A DNA stretch of 64,000 nt from Bacillota bacterium. Lineage in GTDB: Bacteria; Bacillota; Clostridia; Christensenellales; Aristaeellaceae. Position numbers and translations under genes: made by a program. Positions 25,436 to 32,373 of the stretch are shown piece after piece. The stretch is from positions 56,273 to 120,272 of the forward strand of contig JAEYOV010000034.1 of the NCBI GenBank assembly GCA_023411395.1, in the 5' to 3' direction. Numbering within the stretch: position 1 is the stretch's first letter; each line of letters starts with the position of its first letter. Under the pieces are notes generated by a model. The model made no database searches. It saw nothing but the letters and a program-made list of their open reading frames with translations, and had not been told where the DNA came from.

Positions 25436-26356
25436 ATGCAGGAAATCAAAACCGTGTCCATCATCGGCCTTGGGGCGCTTGGAACGCTCTTTGGGAACCT
25501 TCTTTCCAAGCGGATGGAAAAAGAAAGCCTTCGGATCATCGCCGGCAGCGGCAGGATGGCAAGATATATTCGGGAAAAAGTATATGCCAATGGGGAAGCC
25601 TGCGATTTCCATTATGTTGCGCCGGAGGATCAGGTGCCGCCCGCCGACCTGATTCTGGTGGCGGTGAAGTATCTGCAACTGAACGATGCGCTGAAGGCCA
25701 TACAAAACCAGGTAGGCCCCCGGACGCTGATCCTGTCGCTGCTCAACGGCATCACCAGCGAGGGGATCATAGGGGAAGCCTACGGCATGGACAAGGTGAT
25801 CTACTGCGTGGCCCAGGGCATGGACGCGGTAAAAGTGGAAAACCGCCTTACCTACAAAAACACCGGCAAGCTGTGCTTCGGCCCGCCCCATGGGGGGCCC
25901 GTTCCCCAAAAGGTGCAAAGGGTCGCGGATTTTTTCCGCCGCATGGACATCCCTTTTGAGGTGGATGAGCACATGGGAAAACGGATGTGGGGAAAGTTCA
26001 TGCTCAACGTGGGCGTCAACCAGACGGTGGCGGTGTTCGGCCCCGACTACGGCGCGATCCAGCGGGAAGGCCCGCAGCGTGATACCATGATCGCCGCCAT
26101 GCGGGAGGTAATCGCCCTGTCAGAGTTGGAGGGCGTGAACCTGACCGAAGATGACATGCAATATTGGCTGCGCCTGCTCGATACGCTGGACCCGGGTGGA
26201 AAGCCCTCCATGCGCCAGGATGTGGAGGCCAAACGCTTAAGCGAAGTGGCGCTGTTCGCCGGCGCCGTACTGGAACTGGCACAAAAGCACGGCGTGGCCG
26301 TACCCGTCAACCGGATGCTGTATGACAGCATCATGATCATCGAGGCTCGATATTGA
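25436..26356 (+). CDS. Ketopantoate reductase family protein
   Basis: 306 residues, ApbA/PanE family. Rossmann motif GLGALGTLFG at about residues 11-20, conserved NGI and KFMLNVGVNQ (catalytic Lys), and SMRQDVEAKRLSEVALFAG near the C-terminus. Members reduce 2-dehydropantoate with NADPH for pantothenate synthesis, but stand-alone paralogues are common and there are no pan genes here. The ribosome binding site is weak. Confidence 0.8.
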   Translation: MQEIKTVSIIGLGALGTLFGNLLSKRMEKESLRIIAGSGRMARYIREKVYANGEACDFHYVAPEDQVPPADLILVAVKYLQLNDALKAIQNQVGPRTLILSLLNGITSEGIIGEAYGMDKVIYCVAQGMDAVKVENRLTYKNTGKLCFGPPHGGPVPQKVQRVADFFRRMDIPFEVDEHMGKRMWGKFMLNVGVNQTVAVFGPDYGAIQREGPQRDTMIAAMREVIALSELEGVNLTEDDMQYWLRLLDTLDPGGKPSMRQDVEAKRLSEVALFAGAVLELAQKHGVAVPVNRMLYDSIMIIEARY

Positions 26357-26362
26357 TACCAT

Positions 26363-26391
26363 TTGACAAAAGCTGTGAGAGTACTTTTAAA
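26363..26391 (+). promoter_or_regulatory. Promoter of candidate ncRNA
   Basis: TTGACA (26363-26368), 17-base spacer, TTTAAA (26386-26391). Located seven bases after the ketopantoate reductase stop codon and not followed by an ORF, but by a structured stretch and an intrinsic terminator. Confidence 0.55.
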
Positions 26392-26396
26392 GCCTG

Positions 26397-26652
26397 CCTC
26401 CGAAGGTTTCCAAAGGCTCCGTAACCCCGCCCCTGCCAGTGGCAGAAATGGGTGGGGTGGAGGAGGCCGGCGAAAAGGAGCAGTGCAGGCGGCAGCGCAG
26501 CACTGCGACTATTGAGCGGGCTGGACCGACCGGAAAGCCCTTTGGTCGCGTCCGCAGACGCGAAACCTCATAGGCACAATCGGCTGAAGAGAATAGCAGA
26601 GTGTGCTGTCTTGCACAAAAAAACCGGCGGCTACTGAGCGCTGGTTTTTTTG
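26397..26652 (+). ncRNA. Candidate structured non-coding RNA of about 255 nt
   Basis: No coding frame worth the name. Possible closing pairs: GCCT and AGGTTTC near 26392-26410 with GAAACCT and AGGC at 26562-26575. Inside lie a large GC-rich arm (ACCCC-CCC ... GGGTGGGGT around CTGCCA/TGGCAG, 26420-26459), GCAGTGC/GCACTGC (26480-26506), GGACCGACC/GGTCG-GTCC and CGCGTC-CGCA-GACGCG. It starts after a TTGACA promoter and ends in a 13-bp terminator. I could not match it to RNase P, tmRNA or SRP RNA; a 6S-like RNA or an undescribed RNA is possible. Confidence 0.5.
26617..26652. terminator. Rho-independent terminator of the candidate ncRNA
   Basis: AAAAAAACCGGCG (26617-26629) pairs with CGCTGGTTTTTTT (26639-26651), 13 bp with one G-U pair; usable on both strands. 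Confidence 0.85.
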
Positions 26653-26738
26653 TGGTTCTAATCTACCCGCCATGGATTCTTTTTCCCAACATTTCTTCCT
26701 GTTTCGTGCTGTTTTTCCATGGTTCCATATATTGTGGG

Positions 26739-26767
26739 TTGTTCTAACTGTACAAATATACTATAGT
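26739..26767 (+). promoter_or_regulatory. Probable promoter of the chitinase gene
   Basis: TTGTTC (26739-26744), 17 bases, TATAGT (26762-26767), about 40 bases before the start codon. Confidence 0.5.
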
Positions 26768-26806
26768 AATTTAGAACTTATTTAGCAGAAAGGGGCTTTC
26801 TTGCGA

Positions 26807-28234
26807 ATGAAAGCGAACCGGTTTTTCAAGGCGTTGGGCGCCATGCTGACGGTGCTGATCCTGTGCACCGTCTCCGTTGGCGCCGCAGCCGCGGCCGACA
26901 CTTTAAAACCAACCAAGCCCGCAAATCTCACCGCAGCCTCCGTCGACACATCCTCCGTACGCCTCACCTGGCAAAAATCCACCGATAACGTGGGCGTCAA
27001 ATCGTATGCCGTTTTCAAGGATGCGGCATATCTTACTTACACGAGCAAAACGGAAGCCACCATCACAAATCTTGCGCCTGGCACATCTTACACCTTTTAT
27101 GTGGCCGCCCAGGACGCGGCCGGCAACATTTCCGGTGCCAGCAACAAGATCACAGTCACCACAAAAAGCAATCAGGCCACCGGCAGGATCATTGCCGGTT
27201 ATTACGCAAGCTGGGCGGCCTACTCCGGCTACACGCCAAATGACATCCCCGTTTCCAAGCTGACCCACATTTTGTACGCCTTCGCCAATATCTCAAGCGC
27301 CAACAAGATCGTATTGGGCGATGCGCAAGTGGATAAGAAGAACTTCGCGGAGCTTAGGGCGCTGAAAAAGAAATATCCCAATTTGCGTACGCTGATTTCC
27401 GTGGGCGGCTGGGAATGGTCCGGCCGGTTTTCCAATGTGGCGGCCACCGCCAGCCGGCGGGAGGCTTTTGCCTGGAGCGTGGCCGAATTTTTGGCTGTCC
27501 ACGGCTTTGACGGCGTGGATATCGACTGGGAATTCCCCGTCAGCGGCGGCAAGCCGGAGAACGCCTACCGCTCTGCCGACAAGGAGAATTTCACCCTGCT
27601 GCTCAAAGAGCTGCGGGACAAGCTCGACGCCCAGGGGAAAAAGGACGGCAAACGCTATCTGCTGACCATTGCCGGCGGCGCCGGGACAGGATATGTAGGC
27701 AACGTGCAAATGAAGTCCATCGCCCAGTACCTGGATTTTGGCGTGGTGATGGCCTATGACATCCACGGCTACGGCGACAAGTACACCGACCATAACGCGC
27801 CGCTGTACGGCTCCACCGCGCCTTCCCCCCAGTTTGTATGGAGCGCGGACCAGGCCGTAAAGGCCTGGACAGGCGCGGGCTTCCCCAAATCCAAGCTGGT
27901 ATTGGGCGTGCCGTTCTACGGCCACCGCTACAGCAACGTGCAGGGCGGCGGCACGGGCATGCACAAAACCTACAAGGGCTACAAATCGGTGGATTACGAT
28001 GATATCGTGTCCCAGTACCTGTCCGACAAATCCTACACCCGCTATTACGGCGCGGCGGGCAGAACGCCCTGGCTCTTTAACGGTTCCACCTTCATCACCT
28101 ATGAAGACGCCGCGTCCCTCAGCGAAAAGGCCGCCTACATCAGAAACCAGGGCCTGGCCGGCGTGGGCATCTGGGAGCTTTCACAAAACACGGACGGTAC
28201 GCTGCTGAACACGCTGAACAAGAATCTGAAATAG
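26807..28234 (+). CDS. Secreted GH18 chitinase with fibronectin type III domain
   Basis: 475 residues. Signal peptide (hydrophobic stretch to about residue 30, AAAAAD), one FN3 domain (about 35-125), then a GH18 catalytic domain with SVGGW and DGVDIDWE, Glu242 being the catalytic acid. Hydrolyses beta-1,4-GlcNAc linkages in chitin or related glycans outside the cell; some spore-former GH18 proteins act on peptidoglycan instead. An in-frame TTG at 26801 sits closer (5 bases) to AAAGGGG and is an alternative start. No chitin-binding or anchor domain is visible. Confidence 0.88.
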   Translation: MKANRFFKALGAMLTVLILCTVSVGAAAAADTLKPTKPANLTAASVDTSSVRLTWQKSTDNVGVKSYAVFKDAAYLTYTSKTEATITNLAPGTSYTFYVAAQDAAGNISGASNKITVTTKSNQATGRIIAGYYASWAAYSGYTPNDIPVSKLTHILYAFANISSANKIVLGDAQVDKKNFAELRALKKKYPNLRTLISVGGWEWSGRFSNVAATASRREAFAWSVAEFLAVHGFDGVDIDWEFPVSGGKPENAYRSADKENFTLLLKELRDKLDAQGKKDGKRYLLTIAGGAGTGYVGNVQMKSIAQYLDFGVVMAYDIHGYGDKYTDHNAPLYGSTAPSPQFVWSADQAVKAWTGAGFPKSKLVLGVPFYGHRYSNVQGGGTGMHKTYKGYKSVDYDDIVSQYLSDKSYTRYYGAAGRTPWLFNGSTFITYEDAASLSEKAAYIRNQGLAGVGIWELSQNTDGTLLNTLNKNLK

Positions 28235-28332
28235 ATCTGGCGAGAACCCGTAAAGGATGCAAAAAACAACCCCCATATGTCACCCGGAACCACCCCGTAT
28301 GCATCCTGCCCCCCTCCTGTGTCATCCTGAGC

Positions 28333-28427
28333 CCCCCGGCGTGTCATCCTGAGGAAGCGAAGCGACGAAGGATCTTTGATTCCATCGCCTTATAGATCCT
28401 TCGCTGCGCTCAGGATGACATGCCGGG
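28333..28427. repeat. Inverted-repeat element, family R1 (copy 2)
   Basis: CCCCGGC-GTGTCATCCTGAG arm and its complement ending ATGACAT-GCCGGGG, with AAGGATCT/AGATCCTT inside. A partial extra TGTCATCCTGAG lies just before it at 28320. A further GCTCCAA/TTGGAGC hairpin is at 28471-28499; nothing else in the gap 28235-28577. Confidence 0.8.
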
Positions 28428-28577
28428 GTTGCTTTTGCTTTCCAGACCGAAAAGGTGGCATGTCGAATTGGCTCCAAAAAAGTAACAATGAATTGGAGCT
28501 TCCGGAGGCCAATCCATCGCCGTATACTGTTCCCGTAAATAGCGCTGTTTGTTCGGCGCAGTTCGGGAGGATAACAT

Positions 28578-29567
28578 ATGTGCATGGCAAGAACATTGGG
28601 CAGATCAAACATTGAGGTCAGCGCCATGGGCCTGGGCTGCTGGGCCATCGGCGGGCCGTTTATTCTGGAAGGGCTGCCGGACGGCTGGGGCGATGTGGAC
28701 GACAGGGAATCCATCCGGGCGCTGCACGCGGCCTTCAGCCTGGGCGTAAACTTCGTGGACACGGCGGATGCCTACGGCGTGGGCCACAGCGAGGAAGTGG
28801 TGGGGAAGGCTATCGCCGGCCGCAGGAGCAGCATCGTCGTCAGCACCAAGTTTGGCTACTTCGGCAGCGAGGCCACCAAAACGCTCCACGGCGTGAACCT
28901 GGACCCCGGCTATGTGGAACGGGCCTGTGATGCCTCGCTCAAACGCCTGAACACGGACTATATCGACCTGTACCTTCTGCACGTATGGGAGATCGGCCTC
29001 ACGCAGATCGGCCCCGTCTGCGATACGCTGGATAAGCTTGTTCAAAAGGGAAAAATCCGCACCTACGGCTGGAGCACCGACCTTGTAGACGGCGCGGCGG
29101 CCTTTGCCAGGCGTCCCAATTGCTCCGCCATCGAGCATGACATGAACGTGTTTTCCGATGCGCCGGAGATGGTGAAGCTGTGCGAAACGAACAATCTTGC
29201 CTCCGTCAACCGTACGCCGCTGGCCATGGGCCTGCTCAGCGGAAAATTCAACAGCAGTTCCACCTTGCCCAGGGACGACGTGCGCGGCGCGGGCCATGGC
29301 TGGGTGCGGTTTTTTAAGGACGGAAAGCCCGATCCGGCCTTTTTGAAAATGCTGGAGGGCGTGCGGGAGGTACTCACCGGCGGAGGGCGCACTTTGGCCC
29401 AGGGCGCATTATGCTGGCTGTGGGGCAGGAGCGCAAACACCATCCCCATCCCCGGCTTCAAAAGCGTGAAGCAGGCGGAAGAAAACGCCGGAGCCATGGC
29501 ATTCGGCCCGCTTTCCGGGCAGCAGATGGTGCAGGTGGATGCGCTGCTCCATACCCTTGCGTATTGA
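28578..29567 (+). CDS. Aldo/keto reductase
   Basis: 329 residues, NADPH-dependent oxidoreductase barrel. Catalytic residues visible: Asp61 and Tyr66 in DTADAYG, Lys91 in VSTKFGY and His in YLLHVWE. ATG at 28578 is seven bases after GGGAGG; an in-frame ATG two codons later is also possible. Stands alone; substrate unknown. Confidence 0.88.
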   Translation: MCMARTLGRSNIEVSAMGLGCWAIGGPFILEGLPDGWGDVDDRESIRALHAAFSLGVNFVDTADAYGVGHSEEVVGKAIAGRRSSIVVSTKFGYFGSEATKTLHGVNLDPGYVERACDASLKRLNTDYIDLYLLHVWEIGLTQIGPVCDTLDKLVQKGKIRTYGWSTDLVDGAAAFARRPNCSAIEHDMNVFSDAPEMVKLCETNNLASVNRTPLAMGLLSGKFNSSSTLPRDDVRGAGHGWVRFFKDGKPDPAFLKMLEGVREVLTGGGRTLAQGALCWLWGRSANTIPIPGFKSVKQAEENAGAMAFGPLSGQQMVQVDALLHTLAY

Positions 29568-29647
29568 TTTTGCTCTTTCCTGTTTAACGGTTGTCCTTTT
29601 GTGGTAAAACATAGCTGTGACGACCCCAAAACAAAGGAGTGAAACAT

Positions 29648-30082
29648 ATGGCTCTGCAGGTGTTTGTAAGCTTCAACGGCAACTGCCGCGAGGCGGTGGA
29701 GTTTTACGCCAAGGTATTCAAGACCAATGCTCCCAAATTCATGACCTACGGCGAAATGCCGCCCGATCCGGAAATGGTTCTTGATGACAAGGATAAGAAC
29801 CTCATCATGTACACGGACCTAAATTTCCAAGACACCACCGTCATGTTCTGCGACTTCCCGCCCGGCATGCCTTTTACTGCGGGCAACAACATCAGCCTGA
29901 CCATCGTGACCAAGGATGCTGATGAAATCAAACGCCTCTTTAGCGAGCTTTCAGCCGGCGGCGAGGTGGATATGGAATTGCAGGAAACCTTCTGGAGCAA
30001 CCTGTACGGCATGGCCACCGATAAGTTCGGTATTAACTGGCAGTTCAGCCATGACAGCGGCAAGGAATACGGGAACGGCTGA
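29648..30082 (+). CDS. VOC family protein (PhnB-like)
   Basis: 144 residues, glyoxalase/bleomycin-resistance fold in the PhnB subgroup, starting MALQVFVSFNGNCREAVEFY with the characteristic EAVEFYAKVF helix and ending in FGINWQFSH. The function of this subgroup is not settled. AAAGGAG lies eight bases before the ATG at 29648; an in-frame GTG overlaps that site. Confidence 0.82.
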   Translation: MALQVFVSFNGNCREAVEFYAKVFKTNAPKFMTYGEMPPDPEMVLDDKDKNLIMYTDLNFQDTTVMFCDFPPGMPFTAGNNISLTIVTKDADEIKRLFSELSAGGEVDMELQETFWSNLYGMATDKFGINWQFSHDSGKEYGNG

Positions 30083-30141
30083 ATCAGGCTGCGGTAAGCA
30101 CACTACATGCTAAGGCCCTTCCGGGGGCTGGCTTATCCCAT

Positions 30142-30176
30142 AAAAAACCTACGCTGTTGCATGGCGTAGGTTTTTT
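30142..30176 (+). terminator. Rho-independent terminator after the VOC gene
   Basis: AAAAAACCTACGC (30142-30154) with GCGTAGGTTTTTT (30164-30176), perfect 13-bp stem, usable in both directions. Confidence 0.88.
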
Positions 30177-30264
30177 GTGATGGGATGAAGGCGCTGTTTA
30201 AAACATGGCAGATATACAGGTTTCGATGTACACCCCAAGATATGAAACTGCATGACGTGTCCTG

Positions 30265-30410
30265 CGTAGGGCGGGGACTTGCCCCCGCCACCAAGGGCTC
30301 CGCCCCCTGGCCCCCCGCCAAAGGGATATTATCCCTTTGAAATCCCAATTTTGGGGAAATCAGATCATGTCCCTATGTATGTAACGGCGGGGGCAAGCCC
30401 CCGCCCTACG
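30265..30410. repeat. Family R3 repeat with an inverted partial copy
   Basis: GTAGGGCGGGGACTTGCCCC opens at 30265, followed by the GGGCTCCGCCCC and AAAGGGATATTATCCCTTT modules to 30346. An inverted copy of the first module (ending GCCCCCGCCCTAC) closes at 30410, so the whole could fold into one long hairpin. Confidence 0.75.
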
Positions 30411-30552
30411 GTGCCCATTTTCAAGGCATTCCCTTTTTGCGCCATCCCGGTTATTTGAGCAGTTTGCTTGCCCCTTCAAAAACCACATACAGGCCGCCTG
30501 TGCTGGAGGTAAGTTCAACGGCTGTTACCATGCTGGCATGAAATTTGCTTCA

Positions 30553-30579
30553 GGGAATGGGTAAGGGTAAGGGTAAGGG
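30553..30579 (+). other. G-quadruplex-type GGGTAA repeats
   Basis: Five GGG runs separated by three bases each (GGGAATGGGTAAGGGTAAGG and on), on the coding strand, ending 11 bases before the -35 of the HD gene. Confidence 0.7.
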
Positions 30580-30590
30580 CAAGGATTAGA

Positions 30591-30619
30591 TTGCCATATC
30601 AGCCCATCCCTGTTATAAT
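30591..30619 (+). promoter_or_regulatory. Promoter of the HD domain gene
   Basis: TTGCCA (30591-30596), 17 bases, TATAAT (30614-30619), about 40 bases before the start codon. Confidence 0.8.
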
Positions 30620-30658
30620 AAAGGCAAAATTCCATAGCCTGTAAAGGGAGATGCGCTT

Positions 30659-31246
30659 ATGATGCCGGAACAAATCAAATCCCTGATGGAAGATGTTTGT
30701 TATCATGGGCCCGGGCCGTTCGACACTTCCTTTTATGAAAAACACATCCTGGTGATGGCCGGCATTGCCGATACGCTGGCGCAAATTTTCCATGCAGACC
30801 GGGAAATCGTCGCCCTGGCCGCATACCTGCACGACATATCTGCCATAGAGGATTACGCTTCGGTATCCAGGCACCACATCCTGGGCGGGGAGCGGGCAGC
30901 GGAAATTTTGTCATCCCTTGGGTATCCCGCCGAAAAGATTGAGCCCATCCGCCAATGCATCCTCACCCATAACAGCCCCTTGGCCTTGGGCCAGGGAACC
31001 CTGGAGGAGGTTTGCATCTCCAACGCCGACGCCGCCAGCCAGATCATGGCGCCCGGCTATTGGCTGCACTACGCCTATACCGCCAAGAAGCTGAGTTATG
31101 AAAAGGGCCTTGCCTGGTATGTGGACGGAATGGCTTCCCATTGGAACGGTATGGTGGGGGAGGCGAAGGCCATCACCAAAGAAGCATACGAAACGGCGCA
31201 AGCGCTTTTCAAACGGGAAATGGAGCCCAATCACATAGGCGGCTGA
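30659..31246 (+). CDS. HD domain protein
   Basis: 195 residues, small metal-dependent phosphohydrolase fold. The HD pair is in AAYLHDISAIED, with upstream H in YEKHILVM and downstream SRHHILGG and ILTHNSP supplying other metal ligands. Substrate unknown, possibly a nucleotide. AAAGGGAG is eight bases before the ATG at 30659. Preceded by a good promoter and a G-quadruplex-like tract. Confidence 0.8.
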   Translation: MMPEQIKSLMEDVCYHGPGPFDTSFYEKHILVMAGIADTLAQIFHADREIVALAAYLHDISAIEDYASVSRHHILGGERAAEILSSLGYPAEKIEPIRQCILTHNSPLALGQGTLEEVCISNADAASQIMAPGYWLHYAYTAKKLSYEKGLAWYVDGMASHWNGMVGEAKAITKEAYETAQALFKREMEPNHIGG

Positions 31247-31249
31247 TTG

Positions 31250-31655
31250 CCGTTTCAGGCGGCGCAATAGGCGAAGCGCGGTATATGGCCGCCACGGGTG
31301 GCTTTCACGGAAGGGGCTATGCCAAATAGCCTCAGCCGCATTGACTGGGGAGCTTATCAAGAAAACGCTGGATAAAGCGCTAACGTGTCATTCTGAGGGA
31401 GCAAAGCGACCGAAGAATCTTTATGCTGCAAGGCGTTAAAGATTCTTCGCTGCGCTCAGAATGACATGACCCCGAATCGCTTATTGTTTACGCGGAGGAA
31501 CTTCGAGCCGGATTGGTGCACCTGGCCCTATCGCGTGGATCGGCAAATGCTGGCCTAGGCCATCGGGCTTGAACGCATGCCGGATGTGCTAAAGTATATC
31601 TGGACGAAGGCGGATTGTGGGAAGCTGGAAACGAAGTATGGGATTCTTAAGGGAT
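31250..31655 (+). pseudogene. Gene remnant(s) interrupted by an R1 element
   Basis: Downstream of the R1 copy, frame 31500-31655 reads NFEPDWCTWPYRVDRQMLA, a TAG, then IGLERMPDVLKYIWTKADCG and KLETKYGILKG before TGA; it looks like the C-terminus of a real protein with one internal stop. Upstream (31250-31328) another frame ends ARYMAATGGFHGRGYAK, reminiscent of a GNAT cofactor loop. I cannot name the family. Confidence 0.4.
31386..31466. repeat. Inverted-repeat element, family R1 (copy 3)
   Basis: 81 bases bounded by TGTCATTCTGAG and CTCAGAATGACA with AAGAATCTTT/AAAGATTCTT inside. Same length as, and nearly the reverse complement of, the 41166 copy. Flanks carry degraded forms of the GTAAACGCTGATT outer repeat seen there. 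Confidence 0.85.
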
Positions 31656-31702
31656 GAAATCCCTTAAGCAGGGGCCGGCGGGGGCAGCGCCCCCGCCCGT
31701 TC
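31640..31702. repeat. Family R3 repeat 3' of the ASCH gene
   Basis: GGGATTTCATCCC and GGCGGGGGCAGCGCCCCCGCC palindromes end four bases from the stop of the ASCH gene, which suggests the repeat acts as its transcript end. Confidence 0.65.
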
Positions 31703-31705
31703 TTA

Positions 31706-32167
31706 CTACCTGTACACCACCTCAAAATCCTCAAAGACCACGGGCATATCCCAGGTGAACTCAAAGCCGTTTTCCTGGCCGTCGATTGTAAAGAAACGAA
31801 TGTGGCCTTCCTGCCAGGATTCCAGGGTTTCGTCCTCGCCTTCGCGCTTGCAGATGTCGAAGGTCATGTCCTTGAAGGGAAGAATCATGACGTTTGTCGT
31901 TTCAATCACGCATTTGGGATTCCCCTGAAAATCGGTCACGATGGATAAGCCGCCAACCTGGGGAATCGGCTCATTGACAGCCTGATAATACAAAAGGCTG
32001 GATGCCGTTGCTTTCTTCTTCCCATCCAGCACAAGCTGCAACAGGCTGTTGGCCAGTTCCTCCGTATGGCAAAAGTGAAAGCATTCATAGTATGCAAGAT
32101 TCTCATCCCGGTGGGTATTTTTAAGGAATTCCTTCCAATATTGGGCGACCGCGTTTTCCTGATTCAC
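31706..32167 (-). CDS. ASCH domain protein
   Basis: 153 residues. The ASCH (PUA-like RNA-binding) fold is recognisable from GKKKATASSLLYYQ, GGLSIVTDFQGNPKCVIETT and the acidic C-terminal part. The start is GTG at 32167, with AAGGAG eight bases upstream. Function in this family is mostly unproved, though RNA or modified-nucleotide binding is expected. Confidence 0.83.
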   Translation of the reverse strand: MNQENAVAQYWKEFLKNTHRDENLAYYECFHFCHTEELANSLLQLVLDGKKKATASSLLYYQAVNEPIPQVGGLSIVTDFQGNPKCVIETTNVMILPFKDMTFDICKREGEDETLESWQEGHIRFFTIDGQENGFEFTWDMPVVFEDFEVVYR

Positions 32168-32263
32168 TCTCTTTACTCCTTACTGAAATAATACATTGCA
32201 CGCCAAGTTTACCAGCTTTTTGGTTCACCTTCAAGGGAGAGCAGTAATTTGCCACAGAAATGG

Positions 32264-32298
32264 AAAGCATGCAGGCTCTTCTTGCCCTGCATGCTTTT
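32264..32298. terminator. Hairpin with T tract between ASCH and CoA-reductase genes
   Basis: AAAGCATGCAGG (32264-32275) with CCTGCATGCTTT (32286-32297), 12-bp perfect stem, T-rich on the plus side. Both flanking genes are on the minus strand, and the A-rich run on their 3' side makes it usable there too. Confidence 0.6.
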
Positions 32299-32316
32299 AT
32301 TATAAAAAATTTAAAA

Positions 32317-32373
32317 GGGGATTCCCAAGGGATGATATCCCTTGGGCGGGGTGCCGGGGCAGAGCCCCGGCCT
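32317..32373. repeat. Family R3 repeat overlapping the end of the CoA-reductase gene
   Basis: AAGGGATGATATCCCTT and GCCGGGGCAGAGCCCCGGC palindromes; the last bases run into the TAG stop at 32372-32374. Confidence 0.7.

Noticed and set aside
26397..26617. tRNA, tmRNA, RNase P or SRP RNA
   Set aside because: None of their conserved sequence blocks found; kept as an unassigned candidate RNA.
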